A stretch of 10,604 nucleotides of DNA from an uncultured Flavobacteriaceae bacterium (GTDB lineage: Bacteria; Bacteroidota; Bacteroidia; Flavobacteriales; Flavobacteriaceae), in assembly GCA_913044085.1 (NCBI GenBank), contig CAJWNW010000056.1, positions 1-10,604 on the forward strand. Direction: 5' to 3'. The notes beneath the pieces are model-generated. The model was not told the origin of the DNA. It worked only from the letters and a program-made list of their open reading frames with translations, and did no database searches. Within the stretch, counting starts at the first letter, position 1, and every line of letters begins with the position of its first letter. The translations under genes and the position numbers were made by a program. Below are positions 7,209-10,604 of the stretch, piece by piece.

Positions 7209-7707
7209 GCTTCAATTTGTTTGTAATTTCATAGAGTGCAATGGACGTTGCTTGGACGACATTCATGCTGCTGTTTTGTCCGTACATTTCAATGTGATAT
7301 ACTTCATCTGAAAGATCTAACAATTCTTTTGTGATTCCATGACGCTCACTGCCTACAACAAGAACAGTATGTTGATTGTTATTATTTTTTAGTTTGTAAA
7401 GGGGGACACTTTCATCTGTAATTTCAAGTGCTATCACTCTATATCCCGCCTCTTTGTAATTTTTGATTTCACATACAGTGTTTTCAACTTGCTTGAAATC
7501 AACTACTTTTTCTGTGGCTCTTGAAGCATTCCAAGTTTTTTTATTAAATTCAATTGGGGTGCCTCCAAAAATTATTTTTTCAACTCCAAAGGCGTCTGCT
7601 GTTCTAAGTAAACTTCCTATGTTGACAGGCCGCATGACCGATTCTGTTACGATTACAATCGGAAATACATTTTTATTAAATTTTGAGTTGTAGTGATTCA
7701 ATTGCAT
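7201..7707 (-). CDS. SpoU/TrmH family RNA 2'-O-methyltransferase
   Basis: The 168-residue product is a single SPOUT (trefoil-knot) domain. Motif 1 is NIGSLLRTADAFGV (29-42) with catalytic Arg35, motif 2 is VVGSERHGI (117-125), and motif 3 is SSMNVVQATSIALYE (146-160) with the conserved Asn149 that shapes the SAM-binding knot. These enzymes methylate the 2'-hydroxyl of ribose in tRNA or rRNA using SAM. It lacks an N-terminal substrate-binding domain like that of RlmB and is near the size of TrmL or minimal TrmH proteins. The modified nucleotide cannot be deduced, so no symbol is given. The ATG lies two bases after the stop of the DUF4159 gene, and its own stop overlaps the start of the next methyltransferase gene. 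Confidence 0.9.
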   Translation of the reverse strand: MQLNHYNSKFNKNVFPIVIVTESVMRPVNIGSLLRTADAFGVEKIIFGGTPIEFNKKTWNASRATEKVVDFKQVENTVCEIKNYKEAGYRVIALEITDESVPLYKLKNNNNQHTVLVVGSERHGITKELLDLSDEVYHIEMYGQNSSMNVVQATSIALYEITNKLKHA

Positions 7708-7709
7708 GT

Positions 7710-8363
7710 TTAAAAAGATTTCTCAAAGGCATATTTGACAATATTGGCGCCCATTTTAAGTGCTTTCTCCCGAACTGTTTCAGGATCATTATGCACCTCT
7801 GAATCTTCCCATCCGTCCCCCAGGTCACTTTCATAGGTGAAAAGTAAAACCAACTTATTTTTGTGAAATATTCCCATGGCTTTGGGCGCTAATCCGTCGT
7901 GCTCGTGTATTTTTGGGAGCCCTTCAGGGAATTTAAAATGAATGTCATAAATGGGATGATTCAATGGTACCTCTGTAAGCTTCATATTTGGAAACAGATT
8001 TTTAATTTGAGGCAATATAAAGGGCTTCATCCCGTAATTATCATCAATGTGTAAAAATCCACCACCCAATAGATAAGTTCTTAAGTTTTGAAGTGTTTCT
8101 TTAGAGAAAACGACATTGCCGTGTCCTGTCATATGTAGCATCGGATACTCAAAAATTTCAGGATCATCCGCAGATACCGTTTGAGGTTCTAAATTCATTT
8201 TAGTATTGATTTCTGCATTGCAAAATTGAATTAAATTTTTGAGTGCCGTTGGATTACTGTACCAATCCCCACCACCTTCATACTGTAGAACAGCTAAATT
8301 TTGAGCATTCAGGTTTCCTAAAGTTATCAATATAAAAAACGATATATAATTTATTTTATTCAT
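7710..8363 (-). CDS. DUF4159 domain protein with signal peptide
   Basis: From the ATG at 8363 the product is 217 residues: signal peptide MNKINYISFFILITLGNLNAQ followed by a single DUF4159 domain (about 23-215). Visible conserved parts are LQYEGGGDWYSNP (26-38), PMLHMTGHGNVVFS (74-87), YLLGGGFLHIDDNYG (97-111) and NHPIYDIHF (135-143). The TGHG...L..YL..GGFL..DD layout recalls ThuA/class I glutamine-amidotransferase-like folds, but no Cys nucleophile is seen and the function is unknown. It is predicted to be periplasmic, which is odd among cytoplasmic RNA-modification genes. The start overlaps the rsmE stop by 8 bases (ATGAATAA). A TTG at 8393 in frame would add ten residues ahead of the signal peptide and is disfavoured. 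Confidence 0.8.
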   Translation of the reverse strand: MNKINYISFFILITLGNLNAQNLAVLQYEGGGDWYSNPTALKNLIQFCNAEINTKMNLEPQTVSADDPEIFEYPMLHMTGHGNVVFSKETLQNLRTYLLGGGFLHIDDNYGMKPFILPQIKNLFPNMKLTEVPLNHPIYDIHFKFPEGLPKIHEHDGLAPKAMGIFHKNKLVLLFTYESDLGDGWEDSEVHNDPETVREKALKMGANIVKYAFEKSF

Positions 8364-9060
8364 TGTAAAGCTGTAGGGTATGACATGCGACAATGGCTGC
8401 CGTCTCGGTTCGCAGTCGCGCTTTGCCCAGACTTACAGAACGAAAACCTGCATTATGAGCAATTTGAATTTCTTCAAGACTAAAATCACCTTCCGGGCCA
8501 ATCATAACTATTGTATTTTTCTTATACGGCACAAGTTCTTTTAAGGGCTTTTTTGTTTGTTCATAACAATGGGCGATAAAACAGTTTTCCTTGGCTTTAA
8601 GCGCAATAAATTCTTTAAAAGAAATAGCCTTTTTAAGCACTGGAAAATGCGCTCTTAGGGATTGTTTTGCAGCGGATTCAAGTATTTTTTGAAAGCGTCC
8701 TTCTTTTATGATTTTTCGTTCGCTGTTTTTGCAAAAAATTGGAGTAATAATGTCTACACCAATTTCAGTCGCCTTTTCTATAAACCATTCAAAGCGATCA
8801 TTTAATTTGGTCGGCGCCACTGCCAAGTGAATTTTAAAATCTTTAGGCTTTTCAACGGATACATTTAAAATTGAAACTTCGCATTTGTTTTGATTTTCAC
8901 TATTAATCTCTGCTTCAAATATACATCCTAGGCCATTGGAGATAAATATTTTATCATGAATTTTCTTGCGCAATACTTTTAAAATATGTCGGCTTTCATT
9001 CTTATCAAAAGAAAATGTTTTATCATTGGCCCTAATTTTAGAATTGTAAAATAATTGCAT
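8356..9060 (-). CDS. rsmE: 16S rRNA (uracil(1498)-N(3))-methyltransferase RsmE
   Basis: The 234-residue protein matches RsmE across its length, close to the usual ~240. An N-terminal PUA-like RNA-binding part contains SRHILKVLRKK (23-33). A SPOUT domain from about residue 73 shows EKATEIGVD (95-103), SERK (113-116), AKQSLRAHFP (131-140), the SAM-binding IGPEGDFSLEE (187-197) and LGKARLRTETAAIVA (211-225). RsmE methylates N3 of U1498 in 16S rRNA on the assembled 30S subunit. It is the second gene of the operon, 8 bases after tsaD, and its end overlaps the DUF4159 start. The ATG at 9060 gives a complete N-terminus. All signature motifs are intact. Confidence 0.95.
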   Translation of the reverse strand: MQLFYNSKIRANDKTFSFDKNESRHILKVLRKKIHDKIFISNGLGCIFEAEINSENQNKCEVSILNVSVEKPKDFKIHLAVAPTKLNDRFEWFIEKATEIGVDIITPIFCKNSERKIIKEGRFQKILESAAKQSLRAHFPVLKKAISFKEFIALKAKENCFIAHCYEQTKKPLKELVPYKKNTIVMIGPEGDFSLEEIQIAHNAGFRSVSLGKARLRTETAAIVACHTLQLYNE

Positions 9061-9068
9061 TTTAACTA

Positions 9069-10091
9069 TTATATTTTTAAACGCGATTGAGCGGTAATTT
9101 CTTGTGTTGTAAAATCGTTTTTTATGTACTTTAAAAATCCAACAATAGCAATCATTGCAGCGTTGTCAGTTGTATATTCAAACGCTGGTATGTAGGGAGT
9201 CCAACCGTGCTTTTGTTGGGCTTTGTTTAAGGCCTCTCTCAATCCAGAATTGGCTGAAACACCTCCACCGATAGCAATGCGGTTAATGCCGGTTTGACTA
9301 ACTGCCAATTTTAGTTTATCCATCAATATGCTTATAATCGTATACTGAATGGAGGCGCATATGTCATTGATGTTATTCTCGATAAAATTTGGATTTTCTA
9401 TGCTTTTATTTTTAACAAAATATAAAATGGCAGTTTTTAGCCCTGAAAAGCTAAAATTTAAACCTTTTACTTTGGGTTTTGTAAAATGAAATGCCTTTGG
9501 ATTCCCTAATTTAGCGCGTTTGTCAATTTCAGGTCCTGCTGGATATCCAAGCCCTAATAGTTTTCCACTTTTATCAAAAGCCTCCCCAACGGCATCGTCA
9601 ATAGTTTCACCAATAACGGTCATATCAAAATAATCTTTGACTTTAACAATTTGTGTATGTCCACCAGAAACAGTCATGGCTAAAAATGGAAATTTGGGCT
9701 TTTCGTAACCGGATTTTTCAATGAAATGAGCCAATATATGCGCTTGCATATGATTGACCTCAATCAGTGGTATTTTAAGGCTAAAGGCCAATGATTTTGC
9801 AAATGAAGTCCCTACCAATAACGACCCCATCAACCCAGGTCCTCTTGTAAAAGCAACTGCTGAAAGTACTGTTTTGGATACTCCAGCTTCTTTCAAAGCT
9901 TGGTCAACAACTGGTATAATATTTTGTTGGTGGGCTCTTGAGGCAAGTTCAGGAACAACCCCACCATATGCTTTGTGTATGGACTGACTGGCAATGACAT
10001 TACTTAGTATTTTACCGTCGCATAAAACAGATGCTGCAGTGTCGTCACATGACGATTCAATGCCCAAAATGTATATTTTTTCTTTCACCAT
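9069..10091 (-). CDS. tsaD: tRNA N6-adenosine threonylcarbamoyltransferase TsaD
   Basis: The 340-residue protein is a full-length TsaD (Gcp/Kae1 family, ASKHA fold). It transfers the threonylcarbamoyl group from threonylcarbamoyl-AMP to A37 of ANN-decoding tRNAs (t6A), working with TsaB, TsaC and TsaE, which are not in this window. Visible motifs are GIESSCDDTAA (10-20), the metal-binding HMQAH (His114, His118), TVSGGHTQ (140-147), LGLGYPAGPEID (179-190), FSFSGLKTA (213-221), the nucleotide-binding GGGVSANSGLR (275-285) and DNAAMIA (309-315) with metal ligand Asp309. It is the first gene of the minus-strand operon and diverges from the TamB-like gene. A purine-rich AAAGAGG lies about 13 bases before the ATG. 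Nothing is missing or truncated. Confidence 0.97.
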   Translation of the reverse strand: MVKEKIYILGIESSCDDTAASVLCDGKILSNVIASQSIHKAYGGVVPELASRAHQQNIIPVVDQALKEAGVSKTVLSAVAFTRGPGLMGSLLVGTSFAKSLAFSLKIPLIEVNHMQAHILAHFIEKSGYEKPKFPFLAMTVSGGHTQIVKVKDYFDMTVIGETIDDAVGEAFDKSGKLLGLGYPAGPEIDKRAKLGNPKAFHFTKPKVKGLNFSFSGLKTAILYFVKNKSIENPNFIENNINDICASIQYTIISILMDKLKLAVSQTGINRIAIGGGVSANSGLREALNKAQQKHGWTPYIPAFEYTTDNAAMIAIVGFLKYIKNDFTTQEITAQSRLKI

Positions 10092-10149
10092 TTAAGGATA
10101 TCCTCTTTTTATTCGTTTTCTTTGTATCAGTTTGGCAGAACTATTGCAG

Positions 10150-10168
10150 TGTAATATTCAATATTACA
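10150..10168. promoter_or_regulatory. Perfect 19-base palindrome in the tsaD/tamB intergenic region (possible operator)
   Basis: TGTAATATT-C-AATATTACA has 9-base perfect arms around a single central base. It lies about 60 bases upstream of tsaD and about 75 upstream of the TamB-like frame, the right place for a shared control site. Read on the minus strand, TACTTTG (complement of 10167-10173), a near-match to the Bacteroidota -7 box, overlaps its right edge, so a bound protein could block tsaD transcription. No regulator can be named, and the AT-rich context raises the chance of coincidence. Confidence 0.35.
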
Positions 10169-10235
10169 AAGTAATTAAAAAATGTTTTATCTCTCACTCA
10201 TAAATTTGGTTTAATTTCATTTGTTTTGGATTTTA

Positions 10236-10243
10236 TAATTTTA
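10236..10243 (+). promoter_or_regulatory. Weak candidate -7 box for the TamB-like gene
   Basis: TAATTTTA matches TAnnTTTG at all but the last base. TTTG tetramers lie upstream at 10205-10208 and 10220-10223, but neither is at the usual spacing. If used, transcription would begin near 10250, almost at the coding region, so the mRNA would be nearly leaderless. Low confidence. Confidence 0.2.
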
Positions 10244-10244
10244 G

Positions 10245-10604
10245 CGTATATTAGAAATCATTAGCGCACGTATTAACATATTTGTCAAGGGTTTAGCAGT
10301 ATTAGTAGTGCTGTTTATTTTGTTTCTATTGGTGGTCTCACTTCCAAGTGTTCAAACTTATTTTGGATCTTACGCAACCCAGCAAATCAATAAAAAATTT
10401 AATACCAACATCAAGGTTGAAAAGGTTGGACTTCAATTCAATGGAGACGTTGAATTGAAAAACATTCTAATAAAGGACCATAAAAACGACTCCCTAATTT
10501 CCATAAAAGAACTCAACAGTTCTATTCTGAGTTTTGCAAATATAAATAACAACAAGTTGATTATTGGTGGTATTGATATTTATGGTCTTTTTTTTCATAT
10601 CAAA
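10245..10604 (+). CDS. tamB: N-terminus of a TamB-like translocation/assembly module protein (3' end outside window)
   Basis: An open frame runs off the right edge; about 120 codons are visible. The start given is the first sense codon after in-frame stops (TAA 10236, TAG 10242), because no ATG, GTG or TTG occurs before the membrane segment. The translation has basic residues (RINIFVK) followed by a hydrophobic helix LAVLVVLFILFLLVVSLP, then VQTYFGSYATQQINKKF, INIKVEKVGLQF-like and GDVELKNILIKDH-like segments typical of the beginning of Bacteroidota TamB (formerly DUF490) proteins. TamB is anchored in the inner membrane by one N-terminal helix and spans the periplasm as a beta-taco, supporting lipid transport or outer-membrane assembly. 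Possible starts are ATA 10248, ATC 10257 or ATT 10260. The first standard start, TTG 10320, would cut off the basic residues and half the helix. It is divergent from tsaD. Confidence 0.7.

Noticed and set aside
8364..8393. TTG start extending the DUF4159 protein by ten residues
   Set aside because: The ATG at 8363 begins a well-formed signal peptide and gives an overlap type also seen at the next operon junction.
10182..10214. ATG with a ten-codon reading frame in phase with the TamB-like gene
   Set aside because: It ends at TAA 10212-10214 and further in-frame stops follow at 10236 and 10242, so it cannot be the TamB start; too short to call a gene.
10320..10322. TTG as start of the TamB-like gene
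   Set aside because: It would remove the basic residues and half of the membrane helix that are plainly encoded upstream, although automatic gene callers may choose it.
1..10604. CRISPR array, tRNA, insertion sequence or phage gene
   Set aside because: No spaced direct repeats, cloverleaf sequences, transposase motifs or phage-like proteins were found on either strand.

Overview
The window looks like chromosomal DNA of a marine-type Bacteroidota, most likely family Flavobacteriaceae. The evidence is AT-rich composition, weak or absent Shine-Dalgarno sequences, a C-terminal type IX secretion (T9SS) sorting domain, a lipoprotein whose post-cysteine residues resemble a flavobacterial surface-export signal, TAnnTTTG-like promoter boxes, and a gene order (TamB-like gene divergent from tsaD-rsmE-DUF4159-spoU-methyltransferase) that I associate with this family. 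No rRNA, tRNA, CRISPR array, insertion sequence or phage gene was seen. Genes fill nearly everything; the longest gene-free stretch is about 150 bases (10092-10244).

Left block, plus strand (2-4225): an envelope and secreted-protein gene cluster. It holds the 3' end of an outer-membrane porin, an exported M14 zinc carboxypeptidase-like enzyme, a complete porin of the OprO/OprP type, and a T9SS-secreted alpha/beta-hydrolase esterase. Gaps of 5, 19 and 0 bases point to one transcript. The two porins look like paralogues flanking the peptidase. A plausible but unproven reading is a uptake locus in which secreted hydrolases release small products that the porins admit.

Middle (4226-6011): a DUF1566/Lcl-type lipoprotein, probably surface exposed, is followed by a GC-stem hairpin that serves as a two-way terminator. 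A convergent exported protein made of two NTF2-like repeats lies on the minus strand.

Right block, minus strand (10091 down to 6012): a compact operon tsaD > rsmE > DUF4159 > SpoU methylase > class I methyltransferase. Junctions are +8, -8, +2 and -8 bases. Four products modify or probably modify tRNA or rRNA; the DUF4159 protein is the odd one because it carries a signal peptide. Divergent from tsaD, at the right edge, begins a TamB-like envelope biogenesis gene whose N-terminal frame has no ordinary start codon. The shared intergenic region holds a perfect 19-base palindrome.

I found no clearly new defence or mobile system. The items most worth checking are the tamB start, the palindrome, the substrate of the DPSRRD methyltransferase, the duplicated NTF2-like protein, and the porin-peptidase-porin-esterase cluster.
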